The notes under the pieces are model-generated. The model saw only the letters and a program-made list of their open reading frames with translations, searched no databases and had not been told where the DNA came from. A DNA stretch of 64,000 nt from Bacteroidetes bacterium HGW-Bacteroidetes-7 (GTDB lineage Bacteria > Bacteroidota > Bacteroidia > Bacteroidales > UBA932), in assembly GCA_002842465.1 (NCBI GenBank), contig PHDA01000001.1, forward strand, positions 62,001 through 126,000. The letters run 5' to 3'. Both the position numbers and the translations under genes were made by a program. How positions within the stretch are numbered: the stretch's first letter is position 1; each line of letters begins with the position of its first letter. Shown here in pieces: positions 12,409 to 22,729 of the stretch.

Positions 12409-13131
12409 GTGACAAATTTGGTTGTTGATATAGGGAACTCCTCGGTAAAGGCATCTTTTGTGATCGGAACATCTCTTGGAGAGGTTATAAGATTTGAAGG
12501 AGAAGATGTTATATCTTTTATTGCCGCGCTTACCGAAAATAGAAAACCTAATGTAATGGCCATATCCTCTGTTAGAAAATTGAGCCAAAATTTTCTGAAC
12601 AGCGCAGAGCAAATGTGCGATAAGCTTGTTGTTGTTAACCAGGAGACAAAGCTTCTGATGGCCAACAGGTATGCAACACCTGCCACATTGGGCTCTGACA
12701 GACTTATGGCAGCTTATGGAGCTAAATCGCTTTTTCCGGGGAAGAGTTGTATAATTTTTGATTTTGGCACAGCTCTGACGATAGATTTTGTGAGTGAAAA
12801 AAATGAATTTTCAGGAGGCAATATATCGCTTGGAATGAGAAGCAGATTTAAGGCCTTAAATGATTATACTCAACAACTTCCGTTAGTTGATACCCCAATA
12901 GATTTTGTGTCACCCGGGGGTAGTACAAAGGAGGCAATAGAGAGCGGAGTAATTTTAGGTCTGATTTTTGAGATTGAGGGTTATATGAAAGCCAATCCGG
13001 AGCATATTTATATTTTTACGGGCGGCGATGCGATTTATTTTGCAAAAAAATTGAAAAGTTCGATATTTGTAGTTTACAATTTAGTATTGATGGGTTTGGC
13101 CCGCGTGGCAGAGTATTATGCGAAATCTTAG
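12409..13131 (+). CDS. coaX: type III pantothenate kinase
   Basis: LVVDIGNSSVKASF, GSDRLMAAYGA, IFDFGTALTIDFV, GGNISLGM motifs; likely GTG start. Confidence 0.92.
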   Translation: MTNLVVDIGNSSVKASFVIGTSLGEVIRFEGEDVISFIAALTENRKPNVMAISSVRKLSQNFLNSAEQMCDKLVVVNQETKLLMANRYATPATLGSDRLMAAYGAKSLFPGKSCIIFDFGTALTIDFVSEKNEFSGGNISLGMRSRFKALNDYTQQLPLVDTPIDFVSPGGSTKEAIESGVILGLIFEIEGYMKANPEHIYIFTGGDAIYFAKKLKSSIFVVYNLVLMGLARVAEYYAKS

Positions 13132-14422
13132 GAAAACAAAGGTAATTGCGGCATTTGCGGCAATTTTATTTACAGGGCAATTTGTTTTTGCCCAAAGTAC
13201 CGATGCTTTGGGTACATTTACTCCGTACTCTGTGTTCGGTATAGGTGACTTAAATAAAAGCGGTACTGCCCTCAACAAAGCAATGGGAGGGATTGGAGTT
13301 GGACTAAGAGACAACAGGCTCATAAACTTTATGAACCCTGCTGCACTTACTGAGAGAGACCCACAATCATTTATGATGGATTTTGGCCTTAACCAGAAGA
13401 ACATTTACACCAGCGGAGATTCAAAAACATCGGCTTTCAATGTGTTTAACATGCACCATTTTGTAATCACCTCCCCTCTTTACAAAAAATCAGCAATAGC
13501 AGCCGGAATAGTACCATTCAGCAGTGTAGGATACAAGTTTGAAGAGAGAGAGACCAACCCGGTTATCATTAACGAAATGGGCGAGATTAAATACAGAAGA
13601 TACGGAACCGGCGGAATTACCAAAGCCTTTGTGAGTGCCTCGATGGACCTTTTTAAAGACTTTTCGATAGGTGCAGAGGGCATTAACTACTTTGGAACCA
13701 TTGACCGCTACTCTGATGTGCTGTTTGTTACCAACTCTACCTACAGAACAATTAATACCGGAATGGACTATGTTGTAAGCTCTATGGCTGCAAAATTCGG
13801 TTTACAATACCACAAGGAGGTTAAAAAAGATACCGAGCTTACTATTGGAGCAACATGGCTTACCGGAACAAAACTTAAAGGTGATCTTACAAAATATGCC
13901 TACGCAACCGGTGCGACCGGAGTAAGGGATACTGTATATCACAACGTATCTGAGGATACACAAATGGAGATTCCTTCAGAGTTGGGAGTAGGAGTTACTT
14001 TAAGAAAAAAGGATAAATGGCTTGTTGGAGCTGACTACATTCGTCAGGACTGGAGCAGCGTAAGTTTCGGATCGACACCGGGAGTTGATTTTTCTCCTGC
14101 CGTAAGTAATTCATTCAGAGTTGGATTTGAATATATTCCAAACAGATACGATATCCGATACTATGCAAGAAGAGTCACCTACAGAGGTGGTGCATACTAC
14201 GAGAACACCTATATGAAAGTTAACAGCAATCAGATTAACTCAATGGGAATCACCTTTGGTGCAACCCTGCCTGTACTTAGATTGTACAACGGTCTGGGTC
14301 TGTCGGTTGATATGGGACAAAGAGGCTCATTGAAAAATAACCTTATCAGGGAAAGATATGTAATGTTTAACATAAGCTTCTCTCTGCACGATATTTGGTT
14401 TATAAAATACAGATACGATTAA
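13118..14422 (+). CDS. outer membrane beta-barrel protein
   Basis: signal peptide, repeated amphipathic strands, C-terminal barrel; overlaps coaX end. Confidence 0.75.
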   Translation: MRNLRKTKVIAAFAAILFTGQFVFAQSTDALGTFTPYSVFGIGDLNKSGTALNKAMGGIGVGLRDNRLINFMNPAALTERDPQSFMMDFGLNQKNIYTSGDSKTSAFNVFNMHHFVITSPLYKKSAIAAGIVPFSSVGYKFEERETNPVIINEMGEIKYRRYGTGGITKAFVSASMDLFKDFSIGAEGINYFGTIDRYSDVLFVTNSTYRTINTGMDYVVSSMAAKFGLQYHKEVKKDTELTIGATWLTGTKLKGDLTKYAYATGATGVRDTVYHNVSEDTQMEIPSELGVGVTLRKKDKWLVGADYIRQDWSSVSFGSTPGVDFSPAVSNSFRVGFEYIPNRYDIRYYARRVTYRGGAYYENTYMKVNSNQINSMGITFGATLPVLRLYNGLGLSVDMGQRGSLKNNLIRERYVMFNISFSLHDIWFIKYRYD

Positions 14423-14444
14423 TTACCGGGAATAATATAATTAA

Positions 14445-15770
14445 ATGATCATGAAAAAATTTAGATTTTTATTAACCATTACATTCCTGTCACTGGCATC
14501 GACCGTTGGGTTTGCTCAAAGCACCCTGGCAAGCCAGAGTCCCGAATGTTTAAAATTCCTAAACTATCTGAAGACAGATATGGACCAGGGCAATCTGAAC
14601 GATGCTGCTGCGAACTGGAGGGGAGCTTTTCTGCACTGCGATGCCGGTGTGAGACAAAGCATCTACATAGATGGACAGAGAATTTTCAGATATCTCATAG
14701 AAAAGAACAAAGCCAATCCACAGGTTAAAAACGCCTTGATTGACTCCCTTTTTCTGATGTTTGACTTGAGAATAAAGCACTTTCCAAATTTTGCATCATC
14801 TGCAGCCGAGTTTAAGGTTTATGATATGCTTGAGTATAAAACCGACAATCCTGAGGCGATTCTTAAAACCATTGATGAGGCGATTGCAATTTCAAAAGAG
14901 AAGACTCAACCTGCTCTTCTTCTGACAAAAATGCAGAAGGTGCTGAATCTGTATTCTATAGAAAAGGTTGATGCAGATTTTGTGATGGAGACATACTCTA
15001 GTCTCGCTCCTCTGATTGAGGCTCAGGTAGCTGCAAAGCACCCGGATGCCGATCAGATAAAAAGAGATATCGACAACCTTTTTGCAAACAGCGGTGTTGC
15101 AAGTTGTGCAAACATAGTTCATCTTTTCACCCCAAGATATAACGCAACTCCTGATGACAGAGAGCTCATTAATAATATTGTTAAACTACTTAGTGATGCA
15201 GATTGTACAACAGAGCCGCTTTTCCTTAGCGCAGTACAGGCTTTGCACCGCCTTGAGCCAAGCTTCCAGAGCGCATATTATCTTTACAGACTATATGCCG
15301 GCAATAATGACCACCAGAATGCGGTTAAGTTGCTGCTTGAGGCAATCGAGAGCGACCAATCTACAGACGAGCAGGATGCAAATATGCTTATAGAACTTTC
15401 AAACTATTACATGCAGAAGCTTGAAAATATTAACAAAGCTGCAGAGTATGCAAAAATGGCTATTCAGAAAAATTCAGCAGTTTCAGGCAGAGCTAATCTG
15501 ATTTTAGGACTGGTTTGGGGAAGTTTGAGGTGTCAGGGTAATGAGGTTGAAGCGAGAGCTAAGTACTGGGTTGCAGTTGACTATCTTGTAAGAGCTAGAA
15601 ATGCCGATCCTACAATTTCAGAAGAGGCTTCGAGATATATCTCTGCATACAGTCAGTACTTTCCTGCACAAGAAGAGGCGTTTATGTATGACATTCTTGA
15701 CGGTACTTCGTACACCGTAAGCTGCGGTGGTATGAGGGAAACCACAACCGTGAGAACAAGAAAACAATAA
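14445..15770 (+). CDS. TPR-repeat secreted protein
   Basis: signal peptide and TPR-like helices; between outer membrane protein and lptC-like gene. Confidence 0.65.
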   Translation: MIMKKFRFLLTITFLSLASTVGFAQSTLASQSPECLKFLNYLKTDMDQGNLNDAAANWRGAFLHCDAGVRQSIYIDGQRIFRYLIEKNKANPQVKNALIDSLFLMFDLRIKHFPNFASSAAEFKVYDMLEYKTDNPEAILKTIDEAIAISKEKTQPALLLTKMQKVLNLYSIEKVDADFVMETYSSLAPLIEAQVAAKHPDADQIKRDIDNLFANSGVASCANIVHLFTPRYNATPDDRELINNIVKLLSDADCTTEPLFLSAVQALHRLEPSFQSAYYLYRLYAGNNDHQNAVKLLLEAIESDQSTDEQDANMLIELSNYYMQKLENINKAAEYAKMAIQKNSAVSGRANLILGLVWGSLRCQGNEVEARAKYWVAVDYLVRARNADPTISEEASRYISAYSQYFPAQEEAFMYDILDGTSYTVSCGGMRETTTVRTRKQ

Positions 15771-16405
15771 TGAAGAAAAGCTCTTTAAGTGGGGCAAAAA
15801 TATTAATGGTAGCAGTCACTTTGGTGATTGCTACCATTCTTTTCTCATGCAAGGATGATATACCCGTAGCTGAGATTTTAACAACCGGTGACACCCCTTC
15901 ACAAAGAGTAGAGGGAATGACTGTTGTGCAGTTTACAAGAGGAGTAACATCCTTCGTAGTCGAGGCACCGTTAATGGAGAGGTATTCTGAGGCAGAGACG
16001 CCCTATGATGTTTTCCCTTCCGGAATACTCCTTAAAGGATATTCTGCAGAAGGGTTGCTTGAAACAAAGATAAGGGCAGACTATGCCAAACACATAAACG
16101 AAAAATCTGAGTCAGAAATCTGGGAGGCTTACGGAAACGTTGTAATCAACAACTTCGTAAAAGGAGAGAAGATGGAGACAGACACCCTCTTCTGGAACCG
16201 CCTCACTCAAAGAATTTATACCCACACCTGGGTTAAACTCTATACTCCTGATATGTTCATGCAGGGGTATGGAATGGAATCTGATGATATGGCAAGGAAT
16301 GCTGTAATACAAAGGCCATTTGATAGTTATGCAATCGTTAGAAGAGATTCCACCGAAATTTCCTATATTGATACCGTCAATTTTATAGGACCACTTCTTA
16401 AATAA
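15770..16405 (+). CDS. lptC: LPS export ABC transporter periplasmic protein LptC-like
   Basis: lipoprotein signal FSCKDD; LptC-like fold sequence (IRADYAKHINEKSESEIWEAYGNVVINN). Confidence 0.7.
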   Translation: MKKSSLSGAKILMVAVTLVIATILFSCKDDIPVAEILTTGDTPSQRVEGMTVVQFTRGVTSFVVEAPLMERYSEAETPYDVFPSGILLKGYSAEGLLETKIRADYAKHINEKSESEIWEAYGNVVINNFVKGEKMETDTLFWNRLTQRIYTHTWVKLYTPDMFMQGYGMESDDMARNAVIQRPFDSYAIVRRDSTEISYIDTVNFIGPLLK

Positions 16406-16406
16406 T

Positions 16407-17525
16407 ATGAATACAGCAATAATCATAACATCGGTTTCTGTTATAATTCTGGCTTTTATTTCGGCCCTTGAGAGTGCATTAAATTCATTCAACAGGCTTA
16501 GATATGAGGTGGATAAAAAGCAGGGTAAACGCTACGCTATTGTAATGGAGGAGCTGCTGGAGAGAGAGGATGAACTTAAAGCATCGCTCAGGCTGGCCTA
16601 TGATCTCTTTCTGGTTATAGCGGTTGTATCTCTTGCATCAATCTTTTCAGCACTTTTTATATCAATTTTAGTCGCTTTTTTCGGGCTTCTTATTCTTACA
16701 AAATTATTACCAATGGCGGTGGCCTCATTCAACGGCCACTCAATTTTGGAAAACCTCTATTTTCTCATAAAAGCCTTTTTTGTAGTTTTTTCTCCCTTTG
16801 TTAAGAGAGATAACACTCCATCAATTCAGGAGAGAGAGGTATCGGGAGAGATGGTAATATTTCAAAACGCACTCAACTTTTCTGAAGTAAAGGTAAGGGA
16901 GTGTATGATACCCCGCACCGAGATTTGCGCAATTCACGAAGATGCATCAATAGAGACCCTTCTGGCACAATTTGCCGAATCAAAATACTCCCGTATAATT
17001 GTTTACAGGGAGAACCTTGACAGAATAACCGGATATGTCCACTCAAAAGACCTCTTCTCAGGCGGAAAACCTATCAGAGATATAATAAGGGACATTGACT
17101 TTGTACCCGAAGAGATGGATGCCCAGACGCTTCTTGCGAATCTGATAAAAAACAAACGCTCGATAGCTGTTGTAAACGATCAGTACGGAGGTACTGCAGG
17201 AATTGTAACCCTTGAAGATCTCATTGAGGAGATTTTCGGAGAGATTTCAGATGAACTGGACAAAGAAGATCTTATTGAAAAGAGAGTTTCAGAGAATGAG
17301 TTTATATTCTCTGCCCGCCTGGAAATCAAATACCTGAATAAAACCTACGACCTTGATATTCCCGAGAATGACGACTATGAAACTCTTGGTGGTTTCATAA
17401 CCTGGTTCAATGAAAACATTCCGGTTGAGGGAGAGCAGCTCAAATATGAAAAATTTGAATTCTCTATTCTGAAAACCACCATCAACAGGGTAGAGAGCGT
17501 ATCACTGCGAATTGTGGGAGAATAG
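16407..17525 (+). CDS. CNNM/CBS-domain hemolysin-family protein (GldE/CorC-like)
   Basis: N-terminal membrane domain, RECMIPRTEI and CBS pair, C-terminal transporter-associated domain. Confidence 0.85.
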   Translation: MNTAIIITSVSVIILAFISALESALNSFNRLRYEVDKKQGKRYAIVMEELLEREDELKASLRLAYDLFLVIAVVSLASIFSALFISILVAFFGLLILTKLLPMAVASFNGHSILENLYFLIKAFFVVFSPFVKRDNTPSIQEREVSGEMVIFQNALNFSEVKVRECMIPRTEICAIHEDASIETLLAQFAESKYSRIIVYRENLDRITGYVHSKDLFSGGKPIRDIIRDIDFVPEEMDAQTLLANLIKNKRSIAVVNDQYGGTAGIVTLEDLIEEIFGEISDELDKEDLIEKRVSENEFIFSARLEIKYLNKTYDLDIPENDDYETLGGFITWFNENIPVEGEQLKYEKFEFSILKTTINRVESVSLRIVGE

Positions 17526-17595
17526 GATTATTCATTAACAAAAAATTACTATCTTCGCGCCTTACAAGAAAATAAACAAATTAAACAATAACAAA

Positions 17596-19695
17596 ATGGC
17601 AGTTCTCGAGAAGATCCGCGTCAAAATGGGTGTATTTATCACAGCAATCATCGGGTTGGCACTCCTTTCATTTATAATAGACGCAGACACGTTACAATCG
17701 GCAGTTTCAGTTTTCTCTTCGAAATACGATGTGGGAGAGATGGATGGAAAATCAATATCTTATCAAGATTTTCAAAAAAGGGTTGATTACTTTAACCGGA
17801 TTAACCAGATAGTTTCCGGCTCTGCATCAATTGACGAACAGGCATCGGAGATGATTCTCAGAAGCGCATGGCAAGACCTGCTAAGCGACAATGTGATTGT
17901 TCCTTTTATCGAATCAGCAGGCGTTGCTGTTGGAGAGGAGGAGATGTTTGACCTGAGTCAGGGCAAGAATATCTCTCAAGTACTCGCAAGGGAACAGGCC
18001 TTCATAGGAGAGAATGGAACGTTCGACAGAAACCTTCTGGTTCAGTTTATAAAAGCCATTCCTATGGACGAATCGGGCAATCTTGCTACGTACTGGGATT
18101 ACCTTGAGAAAAACATGATGGTTGATCAACTGGTTGGTAAATATGTAACACTACTTGCAAAGAGCAACATCCAAAACCCGGTTGAACTCAGAAGAAGCAT
18201 TGTGGACAACAATGTCACATCTGATGTATCGTTTATTGTACAGCCTTACTCATTTGCAGAAGACACAACCATTGTTGTTTCAAAGCAGGAGGTTAAAGAA
18301 TACTATAACAAGCACAAGCATAATTTTGACCAGCCTGCAAGCAGAGATCTGGAGTATGTATTATTTGAGGTAGTTCCTTCAATGGAGGACATTAACGCAG
18401 CCGAAGAGGACATTGAAAAGCTAATGGAAGAGTTCTCGACATCAGACAACCTGAGACTTTTCTTAGCTCGTAACTCAGACAAGCCACTTGACACTTACTA
18501 CTACAAAGCAGGAGAGCTTGCATCAAAATCACCGGTACTAGACAGCTTTGCTTTCAAAGCTAAATACACCGATATACTTCCTGCCTTCAAAGATGGTAAT
18601 ACATTCAAAGCAGCAAGAATAAGTTCAATCAAGCAGATACCTGACTCAGTTTTTGTTCAGCATATTCTTCTGCCTAATCAGGACAAAGCTTTGGCGAAAA
18701 AAGGTGCTGATAGTCTTATTGCACTTATTGAAAAAGGTGCCGACTTTACACAGGTAGCTTCAGAGAACACACTCGACAGAAACCCTAATACAATCCCTGG
18801 TGAAATTGGCTGGTTGACACAGAGCGCTATGATTCCGGGTTTTGATACCTGTTTTGTTGCGACTCCGGGCAAGCTGTTCACACATGAGACACAGTACGGT
18901 CTACACATTATTAATGTTAAAGAGAGAACTAAGCCAATAAACAAAGTGCAGCTTGCTGTTCTTGAAAAGGCAGCCGTAGCGGGAAGAGAGACCTACCAAG
19001 GTTTCTATGCAAAGGCTAATGAACTTGCTTCAAGATCAGAGGGTAAAATTGCCAAGTTTAATGAGGTGACAAAAGAGATGGATATTTTCCCTATGCCGGC
19101 ATACAATATTGCAGAGGGAGCAAAGAGCATTGCAAACTACCCTAATACAAGAGAGATCTCAAGATGGGCATATGATGCAAAAGTTGGAGACGTTTCGCAG
19201 ATTATCTCTGTTGACAACAAATACTTCTTTATTGTTGCTCTGACAAAGGTTAGAGAGAAAGGAGTTCCTGCGCTTGAAAGCATAGAGAAGGAGATAGCAA
19301 CTGTTATCAGAAGAGAAAAGGCTAACGAAAAACTTGTTGCTTCTATCAAAGAAAAGACAAACGGCCTAACCTCTCTTGAAGCAATTGCAGAGGCCTTGGG
19401 AACAACGGTAAGCAAACAGACAGGTGTATCATTCGGCGCACCGGGATCGCAGCAATTTGACCCTAAATTCATCGGTTTTGTTGCAGGTGCAACCCCGAAC
19501 ACTCTTGTAGGACCTGTTGCCGGAAATATCGGAGCCTATATCTTTACAGTTGATTCTCGTGAAACCGGCGCATTCTTCACAGAAGACGATGCAAAGGCAA
19601 GATCAAATCAGGTGTTCGGATACCAGGTACAAATGATTCCAACCATTCTTGAGAAGGCTGCAAAGGTAATTGACAACAGAGCAAAATTCTTTTAG
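17596..19695 (+). CDS. PpiD/SurA-type peptidyl-prolyl cis-trans isomerase
   Basis: single N-terminal TM segment; rotamase domain FVQHILLPNQDKALAKKGADSLIALIEKGADFTQVA and GEIGWLTQ. Confidence 0.88.
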   Translation: MAVLEKIRVKMGVFITAIIGLALLSFIIDADTLQSAVSVFSSKYDVGEMDGKSISYQDFQKRVDYFNRINQIVSGSASIDEQASEMILRSAWQDLLSDNVIVPFIESAGVAVGEEEMFDLSQGKNISQVLAREQAFIGENGTFDRNLLVQFIKAIPMDESGNLATYWDYLEKNMMVDQLVGKYVTLLAKSNIQNPVELRRSIVDNNVTSDVSFIVQPYSFAEDTTIVVSKQEVKEYYNKHKHNFDQPASRDLEYVLFEVVPSMEDINAAEEDIEKLMEEFSTSDNLRLFLARNSDKPLDTYYYKAGELASKSPVLDSFAFKAKYTDILPAFKDGNTFKAARISSIKQIPDSVFVQHILLPNQDKALAKKGADSLIALIEKGADFTQVASENTLDRNPNTIPGEIGWLTQSAMIPGFDTCFVATPGKLFTHETQYGLHIINVKERTKPINKVQLAVLEKAAVAGRETYQGFYAKANELASRSEGKIAKFNEVTKEMDIFPMPAYNIAEGAKSIANYPNTREISRWAYDAKVGDVSQIISVDNKYFFIVALTKVREKGVPALESIEKEIATVIRREKANEKLVASIKEKTNGLTSLEAIAEALGTTVSKQTGVSFGAPGSQQFDPKFIGFVAGATPNTLVGPVAGNIGAYIFTVDSRETGAFFTEDDAKARSNQVFGYQVQMIPTILEKAAKVIDNRAKFF

Positions 19696-19736
19696 ACCAA
19701 CAACAGCACTTCTTAATTTAACTGCTGATACCAAAT

Positions 19737-19764
19737 AAAATGACCTCCCCGGAGGTCATTTTTT
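19737..19764 (+). terminator. intrinsic terminator
   Basis: aaaatgacctcc-ccggaggtcatttttt hairpin plus T-run. Confidence 0.8.
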
Positions 19765-20018
19765 ATTTCTTGAGCATGAGCAGGCGCAGGCGCAGGCGGC
19801 AGGCACAGGCAGCAAAGGCAGCGCCAGGAAACAGAGGAATAATCAATCCCCTGGGAATTCATCACCTAAAAGGAAAGGATTCCCAGAGTTTATACAATTT
19901 AAGTTCTTTTGTAGTTAGTTGATATTGAGATGAATAGAAATATCATCTTAGAATATTTCATGAGATACTCATTGTAATGCGCTGAATGGCAGGCATAACG
20001 ACAGTAACTTAAAATTCC

Positions 20019-20049
20019 AATAAAGGCTGCTATTGCAGCCTTTATTGTT
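20019..20049. terminator. hairpin terminator
   Basis: caataaaggctgc-tatt-gcagcctttattg. Confidence 0.65.
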
Positions 20050-20056
20050 AAATATT

Positions 20057-20100
20057 ACTCTTCGTAAAGGGAGCTTTTACTCTTCGTAAAGGGAGCTTTT
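20057..20100. repeat. perfect 22-nt tandem duplication (actcttcgtaaagggagctttt x2)
   Basis: direct sequence; junction lies inside the TAA stop of the 20077-20445 ORF. Confidence 0.97.
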
Positions 20101-20445
20101 AAAAAAATCTGGAATATCTGAGTTTTTTCTCTCCTTCGTGATTACCTCGACGAGTTTGAATTTCACCGGAGACTGATCAACATATTGTTCTGTGGCTCTC
20201 ATGGTCACTTTTATCGTGTATTCATAACCACGTTCATATACAAAGCCTTCAATATCACGGGAAAGCAGTGCCCAGTTATCATTTTGGAATTTTTTGCTTA
20301 TGAACCAAACTCCTGCATTTAATTCATCCTGAAGAGGACTAAGGTATCTTTCTGAAGCAATGTTTAAAACTAAACTATTTTCATCTTTTGAACACCCTGA
20401 TAATGTCAGGCACAGTAGTGTGAAAATGATTGCGATATTTCTCAT
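20077..20445 (-). CDS. hypothetical lipoprotein
   Basis: MRNIAIIFTLLCLTLSGCSKDEN lipobox. Confidence 0.65.
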   Translation of the reverse strand: MRNIAIIFTLLCLTLSGCSKDENSLVLNIASERYLSPLQDELNAGVWFISKKFQNDNWALLSRDIEGFVYERGYEYTIKVTMRATEQYVDQSPVKFKLVEVITKERKNSDIPDFFKSSLYEE

Positions 20446-20662
20446 AATTAAATATTTAGCACTGCAAAAATAATATTAAATTATATATTTACAAGCATTT
20501 AGTGTAAATATGCCTGCCATCAATATACCGCTCGCCAGTCTAACAGTCCGGAGCTATCAAAACAAAAGTAAATACAATTGCTAGCATAGCTTTGAACATA
20601 TGGATTTTAAGTCACGAATGGCTAAATTTATTAGAATAAAATAACAATTGAAGGTTAAAAAG

Positions 20663-20677
20663 TTCCCATTATGGGAA
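20663..20677. promoter_or_regulatory. palindromic operator candidate TTCCCAT-T-ATGGGAA for higBA
   Basis: perfect 7-1-7 palindrome 9 nt upstream of TATTTTTG -7 box (20686-20693). Confidence 0.6.
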
Positions 20678-20685
20678 TATTTTAT

Positions 20686-20693
20686 TATTTTTG
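20686..20693 (+). promoter_or_regulatory. -7 promoter box TATTTTTG (higBA)
   Basis: TAnnTTTG match, 18 nt before ATG. Confidence 0.6.
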
Positions 20694-20710
20694 TATTATC
20701 AATTTAGTTT

Positions 20711-21007
20711 ATGGAGAGAATATTTGCAAAAAGTACCTTAAAAGCCTTTTGGATTGCTCATCCGAGTTCAGAGCAATACTTAAAAACCTGGTATGACACG
20801 GCAATGAGTGCAAATTGGAGCACCCCTAATGAAGTAAAGCAATCATATATTAATGCAAGTGTTCTCAGAGATAGTCGAATTGTTTTTAATATTAAAGGAA
20901 ACAAATACAGGCTGGTAGCAAAATTTAATTTTAAAAAGCAGTGGATTTTTATTCGCTTCATTGGAACTCATATTGAATACGATAAGATCGATGCAAATAC
21001 AATTTAA
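20711..21007 (+). CDS. higB: HigB-type mRNA interferase toxin
   Basis: HigB-family pattern: SYINASVLRDSRIVFNIKGNKYRLVAKFNFKKQWIFIRFIGTHIEYDKID. Confidence 0.88.
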   Translation: MERIFAKSTLKAFWIAHPSSEQYLKTWYDTAMSANWSTPNEVKQSYINASVLRDSRIVFNIKGNKYRLVAKFNFKKQWIFIRFIGTHIEYDKIDANTI

Positions 21008-21018
21008 AACGGCAGGAG

Positions 21019-21435
21019 ATGATTATAAAACCGATAAAGACAGAGGCTGATTATATTCAAGCATTGAAAAGGCTTGAAATAATTTTTAGCGCACATCCTG
21101 GAAGTGCAGAGAGCGATGAAGCTGACGTATTGGGCCTTTTAATAGACGAATATGAGAAGAAACATTATCCAATAGATGCTCCAGATCCAATTGAAGCTAT
21201 TAAAATCAGGATGGAGGAGATGCAACTTAAGCAGATTGATCTTGTAAATGAAATCGGGGGAAAAAACCGAGTTTCGGAAATACTTAGTCGAAAAAGAAAG
21301 CTCACAATCCAAATGATTCGTAAATTAACAACCAGATTAAACCTATCCCCGGAACTACTAATCAACGACTACCCACTTTGTAACCCTAGTATTAATTGCA
21401 TAAATGATAATGAAAATGATAATGAGCACTATTAA
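21019..21435 (+). CDS. higA: HigA-type antitoxin with HTH domain
   Basis: adjacent to higB; IKIRMEEMQLKQIDLVNEIGGKNRVSEILSRKRKLTIQMIRKL HTH. Confidence 0.88.
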   Translation: MIIKPIKTEADYIQALKRLEIIFSAHPGSAESDEADVLGLLIDEYEKKHYPIDAPDPIEAIKIRMEEMQLKQIDLVNEIGGKNRVSEILSRKRKLTIQMIRKLTTRLNLSPELLINDYPLCNPSINCINDNENDNEHY

Positions 21436-21462
21436 TTTTAACCATTTAAAATAGTTCCAAAA

Positions 21463-22668
21463 ATGAAAAAACTCATTCTTATATTATTTATCGCCATTAC
21501 CGCATGTCATAATAGCAATGATAGTCAATCAAAAGATTTGAGAGTTATCGATGTAGAGAATGGAGTGGGTAAGGGCCGATTGGTTAAGCTGTCGGAGATT
21601 GCTGAGTCAATTGAGTACATTCCTCTTGAGACAAATAGTGAATTGGTGCTTGGGAAGATATTTTATGACAGGATTTTCTACGAAAATGGGATTTTCTACT
21701 TGATGGAACGGAATCAGTCGACAATACTTTTTGATAAAAAGGGCAGGTATTTAAACAAAATTAGCAAACCGGACAAAGAGCCTCGTATTGCAGGTATGTC
21801 ACTGGATGTTGATGTTGACCTTAACACGGGAAACATTTTACTAATGGATAAACAAAGAATTTATGAATACTCTACGGCCGGTGAATTGATTAAAACTGTC
21901 AGTTTTCGAGACAATCCTCTGCTAACAAATTTACATTTAAATCGTTTCAAAAAGATTGATCAAAACTACTATCTGCTTTTGCATGTGAATCAGAATACAA
22001 TGTATTCTCTTGTGTTGCTTGATACGGCAACTGAGATAACCTCAAAAATTATGTATCCCCAAGAGGATTATGAGATTTTTTCGGGAAAGCCTCTTCAGGT
22101 AGCTCAACCCAACTTTTTCAAATACAAAGAGAGCGTCAGGTTAATTAACGGCTATAGCAATTGTATATTGAGTATAGATAAAGACCATAATATCGATACT
22201 GCCTATTTTTTGAATTTTGGCATATACAGAGCGGATATTAATAATCCTGATCAATTCTCTTTTAAAGCACCGTGGTTGTGGTCTCGATTCGAGATCTATG
22301 AAAGCGACACATATCTTTTTATGACCTATCATTTGGGCTCCCTTTCTGAAAATCCCGCTAAAGTGATTGGAAGAAGAGGCCCTTATGATTACCAACATGA
22401 ATGCTCGGTTTTCAATAAAAAGAGCGGGGAGTTTCAATTTATTCATCAGCCCGAAATCAACCAGCTGGGATTTGTGGAGGATTTTGAAGGCGGTCCGGCT
22501 GTCTGGCCAAAATATGTAAGTTCAGATGGATATCTGATAACCTACATGTATGCCCGCGATTTTAAATCCCACGCAGAGACACATAAAGTCTCGAATAAAT
22601 TCAAAAAGATTGCCCAAAGCATGAATGATACCGATAATCCGGTTATTGTGCGTGTTAAGCTAAAATAG
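21463..22668 (+). CDS. 6-bladed beta-propeller lipoprotein
   Basis: lipobox ITACHNS; SIEYIPLETNSELVLGKI opening motif of the family. Confidence 0.75.
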   Translation: MKKLILILFIAITACHNSNDSQSKDLRVIDVENGVGKGRLVKLSEIAESIEYIPLETNSELVLGKIFYDRIFYENGIFYLMERNQSTILFDKKGRYLNKISKPDKEPRIAGMSLDVDVDLNTGNILLMDKQRIYEYSTAGELIKTVSFRDNPLLTNLHLNRFKKIDQNYYLLLHVNQNTMYSLVLLDTATEITSKIMYPQEDYEIFSGKPLQVAQPNFFKYKESVRLINGYSNCILSIDKDHNIDTAYFLNFGIYRADINNPDQFSFKAPWLWSRFEIYESDTYLFMTYHLGSLSENPAKVIGRRGPYDYQHECSVFNKKSGEFQFIHQPEINQLGFVEDFEGGPAVWPKYVSSDGYLITYMYARDFKSHAETHKVSNKFKKIAQSMNDTDNPVIVRVKLK

Positions 22669-22691
22669 AGTTTAAAGTGACTGTTAGAGGT

Positions 22692-22729
22692 TAAAGTGCC
22701 TGCTTAAGATTAAAGTGCCTGCTTAAGAT
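22692..22729. repeat. perfect 19-nt tandem duplication (taaagtgcctgcttaagat x2)
   Basis: direct sequence; junction lies inside the TAA stop of the hydrogenase-like ORF. Confidence 0.97.

Noticed and set aside
19740-19922. 60-aa ORF MSRRRRRRQAQAAKAA
   Set aside because: Starts inside a terminator hairpin and is driven by a low-complexity GC tract
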